Origin: Cytophagales bacterium
GTDB taxonomy: Bacteria; Bacteroidota; Bacteroidia; Cytophagales; Cyclobacteriaceae
Direction of reading: 5' to 3'
Assembly: GCA_022360875.1 (NCBI GenBank)
Contig: JAKSBZ010000242.1
Location: 1 to 32,685 of the forward strand
Length of the DNA stretch: 32,685 nt
This document shows, in pieces, positions 22,504 through 32,300 of this stretch. The notes beneath the pieces were generated by a model, which worked only from the letters and a program-made list of their open reading frames with translations, was not told the origin of the DNA and did no database searches. Position 1 is the stretch's first letter, and each line of letters begins with the position of its first letter. The translations under genes and the position numbers were made by a program.

Positions 22504-23076
22504 ATGTTGAACAAAGAGTTGAAGAATAATTGTGAAACAGTCTTGTCTTTTGAGAAAGGAAAAGTACAAGATGTGGAGGAGCTGGAAAAGCTTTACGACG
22601 GTCTGAACGAGTTTTTGGAAAGAGGACAAAATTATCCGGGATGGATTAAGGGCATTTATCCGACAAGGCATCAGGCCGAGGACGGTATAAGGAAGAATAC
22701 GCTGTACGTAGCCAGATCTGAAGGCCAAATACTGGCTTCGGTTATTCTGAATAATGAACCTGAAGAGGCGTATCATGCAGCTCAATGGTCATTTTTGTCC
22801 GATTATACTGACGTTTTTGTAGTGCACACACTTGTGGTGCGGCCTGATTGTTTTGGCCGTGGTATGGGTGCGTCTTTGATGCAGTTTGTTGTTGCAGAGG
22901 CGTCTCGGCTGAAAATGAAAGCTATTCGTTTGGATGTGTACAAGGGAAATTTGCCGGCAATCAGATTGTATGAAAGGTTCGGGTTTGAGTATGTCGACAC
23001 GGTTGATTTGGGACTGGGGATGTATGGGCTTGATGAATTCAAACTATATGAAAAGCTTCTAAATACTGACGGGTAA
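22504..23076 (+). CDS. GNAT-family N-acetyltransferase
   Basis: This 190-residue cytosolic protein is an acetyl-CoA-dependent acetyltransferase. Motif A is visible as VVHTLVVRPDCFGRGMGASLM, with the acetyl-CoA pyrophosphate-binding R/Q-xx-G-x-G pattern. It is followed by IRLDVYKGNLPAIRLYERFGFEYV, the N-x-x-A-xx-LY-xx-GF motif. The N-terminal region YPTRHQAEDGIRKNTLYVAR resembles GNAT proteins of unknown substrate that begin with W-xx-G-xYP. The ATG at 22504 is used. An in-frame TTG at 22495 is nearer the AGGAG at 22474-22478 and cannot be excluded. The acceptor substrate is unknown. Confidence 0.9.
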   Translation: MLNKELKNNCETVLSFEKGKVQDVEELEKLYDGLNEFLERGQNYPGWIKGIYPTRHQAEDGIRKNTLYVARSEGQILASVILNNEPEEAYHAAQWSFLSDYTDVFVVHTLVVRPDCFGRGMGASLMQFVVAEASRLKMKAIRLDVYKGNLPAIRLYERFGFEYVDTVDLGLGMYGLDEFKLYEKLLNTDG

Positions 23077-23348
23077 AGCTTTCTGGGTTTTTGGCCTGTT
23101 GCGTTCAGTTTAGAAGCAGTCATATTTTTTTGAGTAAGTGCTTTTAAGAACTGTCAGCAATATTACTTAAGTTAATATTAGGATAAATCAATGGCTATGA
23201 AACATGGCTGAGTATAATAAAAAATCGCGAAGTTCTTAATCGTTTTTTCAATATGAAACATCCAGAATAACTGGCCTTAGCACATACGGTAGACATGATT
23301 ATCGTGGACGTGCCATCTGACCATCGGAAAACCGTCAAAGCAAATGAA
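23077..23348. other. AT-rich noncoding stretch after the GNAT gene
   Basis: This stretch, up to the terminator at 23349, shows no gene, tRNA or clear repeat. It separates two convergent genes. Confidence 0.4.
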
Positions 23349-23379
23349 AAAATCCTCCGATGTTTTTTCGGAGGATTTT
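23349..23379. terminator. Intrinsic terminator of the subtilase gene
   Basis: AAAATCCTCCGA (23349-23360) and TCGGAGGATTTT (23368-23379) are perfect reverse complements with a 7-base loop. On the minus strand the stem is followed by a T-run (ATTTTTTC), suiting the subtilase gene that ends 32 bases away. On the plus strand it may also stop GNAT transcription. Confidence 0.85.
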
Positions 23380-23410
23380 GAAGATTTTTTTCTCTTTTAA
23401 GATTAAATAT

Positions 23411-26400
23411 TTAATTGATGATCAGCTGTTTGCTGAACGTGTTGTCTCCGTCGCTCAAACGGATAATGTAGGCGCCCCGGTTCAGTTTTCCGGTGGACAA
23501 ATAGCCGCGAGGGTTGGCTGTCCCTTCCTGCAGTACCTGGCCGCTTAGCGAAACAATCTGATATTTGACGCGCTGTTCGGACCGCATTATTATTTGAAGA
23601 CGGTCTTTCGCTGGATTCGGGAACAGACCGAACGGTGTGGACGGCTCGTTGCCGATCGGTTCTGCGCTGATGTGTTTTGAAGCGTTGAATTCAGCGTTGG
23701 CTGTTGCAGAGACGTTTACGGTATAGTCTTCGACTTCGCCGTAAGTTAGGTTGCCGCAGGCAACAGGAGGGGTATTGTACCGCATGGAAACCCGCATGCG
23801 TGTGTTGCCTGTCTGGGCAGTGTTAGGAATGGTGAAGTTATAGCTTAGATTGTCTGTGCTGGAAGAAGAGCCTTCAAGAATGACTTCGCCGTCTTCGAAG
23901 CTTCCGTCGCGGTCATAGTCAATCCATGCTTTCCAGTATTCAGTATAGGTGCCTGTGGTTGCTGCGCTGACAACAATGGTGTTTGCACCGTACGAAACAT
24001 TGGCGGTTAGGGAAGTGAAGTCAGCATATCCTCCGTTCTTGCCGGTTGTGTTAGCCAAATTGCCCAGGGCCACATAGTCAATCCATTCGTAGTTGACATT
24101 GTTGCCTGTGGTAGTGCAATATTCTATTTGATCGTCAAGTGTGGTGACCTGAAGTATGCTGCTGGCTGCTGAAATGTTTCCAGCGATGTCTTTGGCTTTT
24201 ACGGTAAAATCGTAAGTTGTCGAGGCGCTTAGGCCTGTGACCGAGTAAGAGGTGGAAGCAGTGTTGCCTATCAGCGAGTTGTCTTGGAATACGTCGTATG
24301 ATGCTACGCCGACATTGTCAGTGGAGGCGTTCCAGCTGAGATCTGCGCCCGTTTGTGTGATATTGGCGCTGACCAGGTTGTCAGGAACTGAAGGCGGCTC
24401 GGTGTCAGGTGCAGTTGCTAGTATGTTGATGCTGTAGTCTTCCACTTCGCCGTATGTAAAGGTTTCACAGGCAGTCGGTATGCCGTTGTATTTCATAGAA
24501 ACACGCATTCTGGTGGTGCCTTCAAGGGCCGAAGACGGAACGCTGAAGCTTCCTGAAACAGGTGTGTCTGTGCTGCTGGCTTTCTCCCATATTTTTTCAT
24601 CTGTTCCGAAAGTCCCGTCTCGGTTGTAGTCAATCCATACAGCGTAGCCCTCGCTGTAAATAGTTCCGGTCCATGTCGGAGTAATTGTTATGGTGTAGGA
24701 CTGTTCTTTATTCAAATCCGTGCTGATGGAAGTGAAATCCTGGTATCCTGAAGAACCGGCATTGGAAGAATTGTCGATGCCTTCGAGCTGAACCCTTCCG
24801 ATATATTCATCGGATACGTTGTTTCCGTTTGAATTGCAGTAGGTGAGCGGGGTGTCGGGAGTGGTGAAGTTTGCAGAGGCGCTGTAGTCAGAGGAATTGC
24901 TGTCGCAGTTGCTGCGCACCTGGACCTCGTAGTCCGAATTGGCTTGCAGACCGGCAAGCGAAGCTGTATTGCTGCTTGTCTGCATGGTTTGCCAAGTGCC
25001 GGCTCCGATTATTCGGTAACGCAGATTGAAGCTTGCGCCTGCGATGTTGTCCCAGTTTATCGTAGCGGAAGTGCTCTGAATGTTGCTGGCCGCAATGTTT
25101 GTCGGCACGGTTGCCGTGCAGCTGGCCAAAGTGGTGAAGTTTACTGATGCGCTGTAATCAGACGGAGTTCCGTTGCAGATGCTTCTTATTTGCACTTCGT
25201 AGTTTGTGGCGCCTTGCAGGCCCGTTAGGCTGGCTGAGTTGTTTGTTGCCGTTAGGGTTTGCCAGCTAGTGCTTCCTGCTATTCGGTAGCGCACGTCAAA
25301 GCTTACTCCGCTGATCTGGTCCCAGTTTACAGCAGCCGAATTGTTTTGAATATTTGAAACGGCAACGTTTGATGGTACTGTGGCCGTACAGTTTTGAGAA
25401 ACAGATATGCCGGAAATGATTACAGAGAAGTTCTGATTCCCGCCTGACAGGCTTCCTTTGTGTGTAACAGTAACTACGTATGATCCGGAAGCGTTGTCAA
25501 CTTTAATGCTTTCGATATTGTCGACAATATTGTCGCCTTTGGTTGCTGCTGCAGAAGGATTGGCTGGGTCCAGCTTCCACGGATAGTATGTGGTGCCTCC
25601 CTGTGTAACCCTGACGTCAAGGTCGTTGACCAGTGCCGGAGTCGCCAGGTCGTTGGTGTTGGCCAGTACTTGTCCGGCCGGATCGGTCCAGCAGATGCTA
25701 ACCTGAAGAGGTGAGCTGCCGTCTGAGGTAACGGTTTTCGTGTAAGTGCCGTTGTTGCTGAGCTGCTCTTCCGAAACATGGGATGCGGAGCCGTGGTTTG
25801 ATATGATTTCCGCTGCGCGTTTTGTATTTATCAGTCCCCAGCCAAATGCGTAGTCCGGACCGTCTGTGCTTCCGGCTTCGTCTGCGCTGTGCAGCGCCAG
25901 GCCTCTGAGTGTGGCCGCTCGCATGTAAGAACTGTTCAGGTTGTTGTAGTGCTGCTGCAGGAGCAGCAGACTTCCCGTGGTGCTGGGCGAGGCCATCGAA
26001 GTGCCGCTGTAGGTTGCGTAGGAATTGTCGCTGTCGGATACCGAAGAGTACGTGCTCACTCCTTTGGCCGAGATGTCGGGTTTGATTCGTCCGTCGTCGG
26101 TTGGTCCCCAGCTGCTGAAAGCTGACATAGTGACGCTGGAAGCTCCGGTGTAGTTGTTTACTTGGTTTACAGCAGCTACCACAATGGCGTTTTTCGAACA
26201 TGAGTGTCCGGTCAGGATGTCGTATCCTCCCTTGTTGTTTACTTGGCCCGAGAGCTGGCGGTCATTTCCGGCGGCATTGACCATTTGGTAATATGGGGCG
26301 TTATACATGATTTCATCCCAGTTTTTGGAAGATTCGATGTATTTGCCGAAGTAATACACTGGTATTTGCAGCTGTCCGAAGATATTGAAGGCCGCGATTC

Positions 26401-27064
26401 CGTAAGAGTGGTTGGAGAGCAGCAGTCCGTCACCGGCGGCGGCGGCGCCTTCTGATTGGTCGTCGCTCCAGTCGTAGTTCCAAGAGCTTGCTTTAAAAGC
26501 CATTCCCCGGGCATTGCCGCTCTGGACTTGGTCGGTACCGATGATTGTCCCCGTTACATGGAGGGCGTGGCGGTTGTTGCCGTTGGGGCTCGAAAAGACG
26601 GCGCCGTCCTTTTGCGTGGCCCTGCCTGACATGAGCTCATGCGTCGCGCGGACAGGTCCGCCGTCCCATACACCCGCAGTCATATTTTCGCCGTGGAGGC
26701 TTAGGCCCAGACCGCCTCCTGTGTAAAGCTGGTCAGCTCGGGAAGTTACGGCTGCGCCTGCATTAAAAGTGGTGTAGTAAATCGGATAGCCGTCCGGCGT
26801 TATTCCCTGCAATTCGAGCGTTCTTCCTTCTTTGGTTTGTATCAGCACTTTCCACCCTTTTGCTTTCGCCATGTCAAGCGCTTTTTTCTTTTGGTGCTGT
26901 TGCTGCAAATGAATTTGTTTTTGCAGGCTTTCAATTTTTGGCAAATTGTAGTTGCCTTGAATGTGCTGGCGTTCCTTTAGGTTTTGTCCGAAAAGCGGCA
27001 GTGTTAGAAAAAGAAACAAAAAAACTCCTCCCCATCTAAAGGGGTATTTTGTACAGTGTTTCAT
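23411..27064 (-). CDS. T9SS-exported S8 subtilase with FN3 and GEVED modules
   Basis: This 1217-residue secreted serine protease has a signal peptide (to about residue 26) and a pro-region. The S8 catalytic domain (about 115-425) has Asp134 in GVWDGG, His166 in NRHALHVTGT, oxyanion Asn267 in NAAGND and Ser356 in SGTSMASP. A beta-rich P-domain-like segment (about 430-556) follows. Two closely similar fibronectin type III domains span about 559-646 and 649-736. Next come a GEVED domain (741-882, with WIDYNRDGTFG and YGEVEDY), a third FN3 (about 890-977) and a second GEVED domain (981-1118). The T9SS sorting domain (1145-1217) has FGLFPNPAKDRL and ends SKQLIIN. The gene has its own terminator. 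It is probably a surface or secreted protease or adhesin-protease. Confidence 0.94.
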   Translation of the reverse strand: MKHCTKYPFRWGGVFLFLFLTLPLFGQNLKERQHIQGNYNLPKIESLQKQIHLQQQHQKKKALDMAKAKGWKVLIQTKEGRTLELQGITPDGYPIYYTTFNAGAAVTSRADQLYTGGGLGLSLHGENMTAGVWDGGPVRATHELMSGRATQKDGAVFSSPNGNNRHALHVTGTIIGTDQVQSGNARGMAFKASSWNYDWSDDQSEGAAAAGDGLLLSNHSYGIAAFNIFGQLQIPVYYFGKYIESSKNWDEIMYNAPYYQMVNAAGNDRQLSGQVNNKGGYDILTGHSCSKNAIVVAAVNQVNNYTGASSVTMSAFSSWGPTDDGRIKPDISAKGVSTYSSVSDSDNSYATYSGTSMASPSTTGSLLLLQQHYNNLNSSYMRAATLRGLALHSADEAGSTDGPDYAFGWGLINTKRAAEIISNHGSASHVSEEQLSNNGTYTKTVTSDGSSPLQVSICWTDPAGQVLANTNDLATPALVNDLDVRVTQGGTTYYPWKLDPANPSAAATKGDNIVDNIESIKVDNASGSYVVTVTHKGSLSGGNQNFSVIISGISVSQNCTATVPSNVAVSNIQNNSAAVNWDQISGVSFDVRYRIAGSTSWQTLTATNNSASLTGLQGATNYEVQIRSICNGTPSDYSASVNFTTLASCTATVPTNIAASNIQSTSATINWDNIAGASFNLRYRIIGAGTWQTMQTSSNTASLAGLQANSDYEVQVRSNCDSNSSDYSASANFTTPDTPLTYCNSNGNNVSDEYIGRVQLEGIDNSSNAGSSGYQDFTSISTDLNKEQSYTITITPTWTGTIYSEGYAVWIDYNRDGTFGTDEKIWEKASSTDTPVSGSFSVPSSALEGTTRMRVSMKYNGIPTACETFTYGEVEDYSINILATAPDTEPPSVPDNLVSANITQTGADLSWNASTDNVGVASYDVFQDNSLIGNTASTSYSVTGLSASTTYDFTVKAKDIAGNISAASSILQVTTLDDQIEYCTTTGNNVNYEWIDYVALGNLANTTGKNGGYADFTSLTANVSYGANTIVVSAATTGTYTEYWKAWIDYDRDGSFEDGEVILEGSSSSTDNLSYNFTIPNTAQTGNTRMRVSMRYNTPPVACGNLTYGEVEDYTVNVSATANAEFNASKHISAEPIGNEPSTPFGLFPNPAKDRLQIIMRSEQRVKYQIVSLSGQVLQEGTANPRGYLSTGKLNRGAYIIRLSDGDNTFSKQLIIN

Positions 27065-27482
27065 TTGTGATTGTAGTTAAGTTTGTAGAATATGATTGGC
27101 GAAATGCCTTTTTGGGCTCCGCAACAACTAATCCAAGAAAAAGAGAAAAAACAGCATATTCCTGAGTTGATATTTTTTTGTCAGGATAAGAAAATGTAGG
27201 TAAGTTTCGGGCGAATATTAAAAGTTTAGTCGGTTGAAAAAGCGGCGGTTTGAGTGGCAGCGGTTTTTTTCTATGAAGAGTGGGGCAGCGGTGATTTTGA
27301 AGGGTGTTTTTATGAAGTTTGTTTTCTTAAAAAATTGAAAACTTATTCGCGTACAAAATAATCCTTCAGGAGTGCTTCCGTTTTTTTAAAATGCGTGTTA
27401 ATTTGTGTTTTCACTCCGTTCGAGTCTGAGTGAATTTTTGATGTGATAAGTAAAAATATTAAATCAAATTCAATTCAATAAT
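27065..27482. other. Divergent intergenic region, subtilase / thioredoxin-like gene
   Basis: These 418 AT-rich bases hold both promoters. TTAATTTG near 27399-27406 is one base from TAnnTTTG, but no TTTG box lies at the right distance. No gene or repeat seen. Confidence 0.35.
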
Positions 27483-28037
27483 ATGGCACTAACAGAATCA
27501 AATCTCATAGAAATAGGCCGGTCAGCGCCTCAGTTTATGCTGCCTGACACCGTTACCGGAAAGTCGCTCCGTTTGATAGACTTGAAAGGCGATAAGGGGA
27601 CTGTAATTATGTTTATCTGCAACCATTGTCCGTATGTTGTGCACGTTAATGAAGAGTTGGTGCGGCTGGCTGATGAGTACCAGAAAAAAGGAATCCGTTT
27701 TGTTGCAATCAGCAGCAATGACGCTGCTGAGTATCCGGAGGACGCTCCGGAAAAGATGAAAGAAAAAGCTCAGGAGTTGGGTTATCCGTTTCCGTATCTT
27801 TATGACGAGTCGCAGCAAGTGGCCAAATCTTATGACGCAGCCTGTACCCCTGATTTTTACCTTTTTGACGGTGAACTTAATCTGTTTTATCATGGTCGGC
27901 TGGATGAATCACGGCCAGGCAGCGGCATAGCCGTTACGGGAAGAGATATGAGGAAAGCCATGGATACGCTTCTGGTTGGTGATACCCCGTTGAGTCCTCA
28001 AATGCCGAGCATTGGATGCAGCATAAAGTGGAAGTAA
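27483..28037 (+). CDS. Thioredoxin-like redoxin (AhpC/TSA-related)
   Basis: This 184-residue thioredoxin-fold protein has no signal peptide and is probably cytosolic. The N terminus IGRSAPQFMLPDTVTGKSLRL is typical of the AhpC/TSA-redoxin branch. A potential redox pair occurs as MFICNHCPYV with Cys46 and Cys49. The VAISSNDAAEYPEDAPEKM and YLYDESQQVAKSYDAACTPDFYLFD segments match a widespread thioredoxin-family group whose biochemical role is not well defined. They carry the cis-proline before Asp-Phe (TPDF). It is monocistronic and followed by an intrinsic terminator. A function in thiol-based redox defence is inferred from family only. Confidence 0.88.
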   Translation: MALTESNLIEIGRSAPQFMLPDTVTGKSLRLIDLKGDKGTVIMFICNHCPYVVHVNEELVRLADEYQKKGIRFVAISSNDAAEYPEDAPEKMKEKAQELGYPFPYLYDESQQVAKSYDAACTPDFYLFDGELNLFYHGRLDESRPGSGIAVTGRDMRKAMDTLLVGDTPLSPQMPSIGCSIKWK

Positions 28038-28459
28038 CCAGGCAGTTTGACTGTTGCTATTTTGTCTTATGCTGTTTTCAGATAAAGGGTCTAGCTGAGA
28101 GAGATGTCTGAGAACAGCAAATTGTCTGAAATGTTATTGGATAAGGGAAGGCAGCAATACATAAACGCTAGCTTCTTAAAAGGTAGCAGAAATAAGCCGT
28201 CGTATTTTGCGATGGCTTATTTTTTAGTCCGGAAATAAACGGGTTGCATTAAGAAGGACTTTACAGTGAATAGATTATTGATGAATGCTTTGATCGAAAC
28301 ATGTTTGATGTGATGAGTTTCTGTGTGTTTTTGATTAATATATTCTTATTCCGTGTGTTGCGACGTCTTTTTTTGAGTTTGTTGCTTGTTTTTTTTGAGT
28401 GAGTTTCCATTTGGTTTATCTTGAGGAGTTTTTTTATGTAAATCTAAAAAACTGTTTTG
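28038..28459. other. Intergenic region between thioredoxin-like and cyclase genes
   Basis: The 422 bases contain the terminator at 28191-28225. The remaining right half is AT-rich and should hold the cyclase promoter; TCCATTTG at 28405-28412, one base off TAnnTTTG, has a TTG 21 bases upstream (28381-28383). No gene seen. Confidence 0.35.
28191..28225 (+). terminator. Intrinsic terminator of the thioredoxin-like gene
   Basis: AATAAGCCGTCG (28191-28202) pairs with CGATGGCTTATT (28210-28221), with one G-T wobble and a 7-base loop, followed by a T-run to 28225. It lies 153 bases after the stop codon. Confidence 0.75.
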
Positions 28460-29230
28460 ATGAAGATTGTAGACTTGACCAAACCAATTAAGTACAACAA
28501 GCAGGATCCTTGGTTTATGCGTGTTAGAATTAAGCATAAAACGCATAAGAATTCCAGGTGGCTTATCAGAATTTTAGGTCTTCCGTTTCGATTGTTTCCA
28601 AAGAATTTTATGGGATGGGCTGACGACACAATCAAAAAAATGGGTGTGCATTCCACAACGCATATTGACGCTCCTTGGCATTACAGTCCGGTAGTTAACG
28701 GAAAACGAGCAAAAACAATTGATGAAATCCCGTTGGAGTGGTGCTTTGGCGAGGGCTTGGTGATTGACATGACCCATAAGGATGATTTTGATCCGATTAC
28801 TGTACGGGACATTCAGGATTTTTTGCTTCAGAATCAGCTGGAGATAAGAAAAGATATGATCGTTTTGATCCGAACCGGCCGAGACCGGTTTAACGGAACA
28901 AAAGATTTTCATAAGAAGGGCACAGGCATGAGTGCAGAGGCGACTGAATGGCTGATTGACCAGGGAGTGAAAGTTATGGGCATTGATGCCTGGGGCTGGG
29001 ATTTGCCGTTGCCTTATATGATTGAGCAAGCGAAAAAAACGAATGATCCGGAGCTGTTTTGGGAAGCGCACTTAGTGGGGGAGAGAAAAGAGTATTGCCA
29101 TATTGAGCAATTGGTGAATTTGGGCGCATTGCCTTTTACCGGGTTTAAGGTGGCTGTTTTTCCGATGAAAATCGTGGGAGCCTCCGGGGCCCCGGCCCGG
29201 GTTGTGGCCATCTTTGATGAAAAGCAGTAA
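28460..29230 (+). CDS. Cyclase-family (kynurenine-formamidase-like) metal hydrolase
   Basis: This 256-residue protein belongs to the cyclase family, whose members use a manganese or zinc centre to hydrolyse amides and lactones; bacterial kynurenine formamidase is one. The metal-binding signature HxxxHxDxPxH is present as GVHSTTHIDAPWHY, with His64, His68, Asp70 and His74. The downstream VKVMGIDAWGWDLP and HLVGERKEYCHIEQLVNLGALP segments are also typical. The C-terminal KVAVFPMKIVGASGAPARVVAIF fits the family. A long basic N-terminal insertion (about residues 22-50) is not part of the core. ATG 28460 is used; an overlapping upstream TTG would add one residue. The substrate is unknown, and no tryptophan-catabolism gene lies nearby. 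Confidence 0.88.
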   Translation: MKIVDLTKPIKYNKQDPWFMRVRIKHKTHKNSRWLIRILGLPFRLFPKNFMGWADDTIKKMGVHSTTHIDAPWHYSPVVNGKRAKTIDEIPLEWCFGEGLVIDMTHKDDFDPITVRDIQDFLLQNQLEIRKDMIVLIRTGRDRFNGTKDFHKKGTGMSAEATEWLIDQGVKVMGIDAWGWDLPLPYMIEQAKKTNDPELFWEAHLVGERKEYCHIEQLVNLGALPFTGFKVAVFPMKIVGASGAPARVVAIFDEKQ

Positions 29231-29316
29231 TTTGTTCCTGTCTTACTAAGTGTCTATTTTAATTTCTTTTATGGAAAGAAGTTGAAAGTCAGTGTTATGT
29301 GTTTTTTAATATGTGA

Positions 29317-29341
29317 AAAAGCAGGCAAATTGCCTGCTTTT
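29317..29341. terminator. Bidirectional terminator between cyclase and metH
   Basis: AAAAGCAGGCAA (29317-29328) and TTGCCTGCTTTT (29330-29341) are perfect reverse complements around a single A; the working loop is about AAATT. The A- and T-rich flanks allow termination from both sides. It sits between convergent genes. Confidence 0.82.
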
Positions 29342-29356
29342 CTGTATGGTTTCATT

Positions 29357-32300
29357 TCATTCTGTTTTGACTTTCGGTTCGTAACTCAGTACAGGGGCCA
29401 GCCATTTTTCAGTTTCTTCAAGCGTTTTTCCCATACGCTCGCTGTAACATTCCGCCTGGTCTTTCCCGATTTTTCCCAGGCCGAAATACTTGCTTTCGGA
29501 ATGGGCAAAGTACCAGCCGCATACGCTGGCCGCGGGATTCATTGCCAGGTTTTCGGTAAGCGTACAGCCGATTTCCTGTTCGGCATTCAGCATGTCGAAG
29601 AGCACAAGTTTTTCCTGGTGGTCGGGGCAAGCCGGATAGCCCGGCGCCGGACGGATGCCTTGGTATTTTTCCCGAATCAGCTCGTCGTTGTCGAGCTGTT
29701 CTTCCGGAGCGTAGCCCCAGTGCACTCTGCGGACTTTTTCATGCAAAAGCTCGGCAAACGCCTCGGCAAAGCGGTCGGCAATGGCCTTGACCATAATGGC
29801 TGAATAGTCGTCGAGTTGCTGCTCGAAGCGCTCGGCCAGTTTCTGCGCACCGTGAACCGTAACGGCAAACGCGCCCAGGTAATCTTCGCGGCCGGAAGCT
29901 TTCGGTGCGACAAAATCGCTCAGACAAAGGTTCGGCAGCTGCTTGGCTTTTTTGCTTTGCTGGCGCAAGTGGTGCAGTTCGAAGGCTTTTTCGTTTCGGT
30001 TTTCTTCCATCGTTTCCGCGTCGAAATCATACAGGATTAAATCGTCTCCCGAAGCATTGGCCGGATAGAAGCCAAAGACGGCTTCAGCTTTAAGGCTTTT
30101 CTCTTTGATGATCTGCCCGATAAGTTTTTCCGCATCATTCATAAGCCGCTGCGCTTCGCCGCCAATTACCGGGTCTTTCAGAATTGCCGGATATTTTCCC
30201 GCCAATTCCCAGGAAGAAAAGAAAGGCGTCCAGTCGAAATATGGGAGAATTTCGCTGAGCGGATAGTCGTGAAGCGTGCGGTTGCCTAAAAAGCGTGGTT
30301 TGACAATCGGAGCATTTTTCCAGTTGATGGGCGCTTTCTTTTTTCGGGCTTCGGAGAGCGTGAGCAGTGTTTTTTCCTTGCTGCGCTTCTCGTGGCTGGC
30401 TCGGAGCTGAATATACTCGCTTTTAAATTCCTGCATGTAGGTTTGCACTTCTTCGGGGTTTTCCGAAGTAAGCTTGTTGGCCACGGGAACGCTTTTGGAG
30501 GCGTCCAGCACGTGAATGACGGCGCCTTCGTAATTCGCGTCGATCTTGACGGCCGTGTGCATGCGCGAGGTTGTTGCTCCGCCAACAAGGAGCGGTATGT
30601 GCAGCTTGCGCCGCTGCATTTCCTTGGCCACATAAACCATTTCGTCCAGCGAAGGCGTGATTAGTCCGCTAAGTCCGATGATGTCCGCCTGCTCTTCCTC
30701 GGCCTTGTTCAGGATTTCCTCCAAAGGGACCATAACGCCCATGTCGATGATTTCGAAATTGTTGCAGGCCAGCACCACGCCAACAATGTTTTTTCCGATA
30801 TCGTGCACATCGCCTTTTACCGTGGCCAGCAGAATCTTTTTTCTCTTGTCCGCTTTTTGCAACTCCGGATTATTCTTTTTTTCTTCTTCAATAAAAGGAA
30901 TCAGATGAGCAACGGCCCGCTTCATCACCCGGGCGCTTTTTACTACTTGGGGAAGGAACATCTTGCCGGCGCCGAACAAGTCGCCGACCACGTTCATTCC
31001 GTTCATCAGCGGACCTTCGATGACGTGAAGTGGGCGCTCGTGCTGCAGGCGCGCTTCCTCAGTGTCTTCGTCGATGAATTCGACGATTCCTTTTACCAGC
31101 GCGTGGCTGAGGCGTTCGTCTACGGGCAGCTTTCTCCACGCGTCGTCTTTTTCCGCTTTCTTTGTTTTTCCTTTGACGGTTTCGGCGAATTCCACCAAGC
31201 GTTCGGTGGCTTCTTTTCGGCGGTTGAGCAATACGTCTTCCACGCGTTCAAGCAGATCTTTCGGTATTTCCTCGTACACTTCGATCATGCCTGCGTTTAC
31301 AATACCCATGTCTAGGCCCGCTTGAATGGCATGGTAAAGAAAAGCCGAGTGCATGGCTTCGCGCACGGCGTTGTTTCCGCGGAATGAAAAAGAAATGTTG
31401 CTGACGCCTCCGCTGACTTTGGCGTGCGGGAGGTTTTTCTTGATCCATCGCGCGGCTTCGATAAAATCAACTGCATAGTTGTTGTGTTCTTCGATTCCTG
31501 TGGCCACAGTCAGGATGTTCGGATCGAAGATTATATCCTGCGGAGAGAAGCAGGCTTTTTCGGTAAGCAAACGGTAGGAGCGCTCGCAGATTTCGATTCG
31601 CCGTTCGTATGAATCTGCTTGTCCTTTCTCGTCGAATGCCATCACCACGGCTGCTGCGCCGTATTTGCGGATTTTTTTGGCCAGCTCAATGAATTTTTCT
31701 TTGCCTTCCTTCAGCGAAATGGAGTTTACGATTCCTTTTCCCTGAAGGCATTTCAACCCGGCTTCGATTACCGACCATTTTGACGAATCAATCATGAACG
31801 GGAGTTTGGCGATTTCCGGTTCTGAAGCCATCAGGTTGAGAAATTTTGTCATGCAGGCTTCCGAATCCAGCATGCCCTCGTCCATGTTGATGTCGATTAT
31901 TTGCGCGCCGCCTTCCACTTGGTGCAAAGCAATGGAAAGCGCCTCGTCGTAGTTTTCTTCTTTGATCAGGCGTGCGAATTTTCTGGATCCCGTCACGTTT
32001 GTGCGCTCGCCGATATTGACGAACATTGTCTCTGGCTTGATGGTCACGGGCTCCAGGCCGCTCAGGTGCATGTCAAAATCCGGCTCCGGTATTTTCCTTG
32101 GCTTAATGGTTTTGACGGCTTCCTCAATTGCTCGAATATGCTCCGGAGTTGTGCCGCAGCAGCCGCCTACGATGTTCAGGATACCTTCTTCGGCAAAGCT
32201 TTTCAAAATACCCGCCATGTATTCCGGTGTTTCGTCGTACTGCCCGAATTCGTTGGGCAAGCCTGCATTCGGATGGCAGCTTATGCGGCAGCTCGCCGCG

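Noticed and set aside
23720-25400. Tandem DNA repeats resembling a repeat array or CRISPR
   Set aside because: The similarity comes from paralogous FN3 and GEVED protein domains in one reading frame; unit lengths of hundreds of bases and sequence divergence exclude an array.
30803-31315. 170-codon plus-strand frame antisense to metH
   Set aside because: Overlaps conserved metH modules; a shadow of a GC-richer gene.
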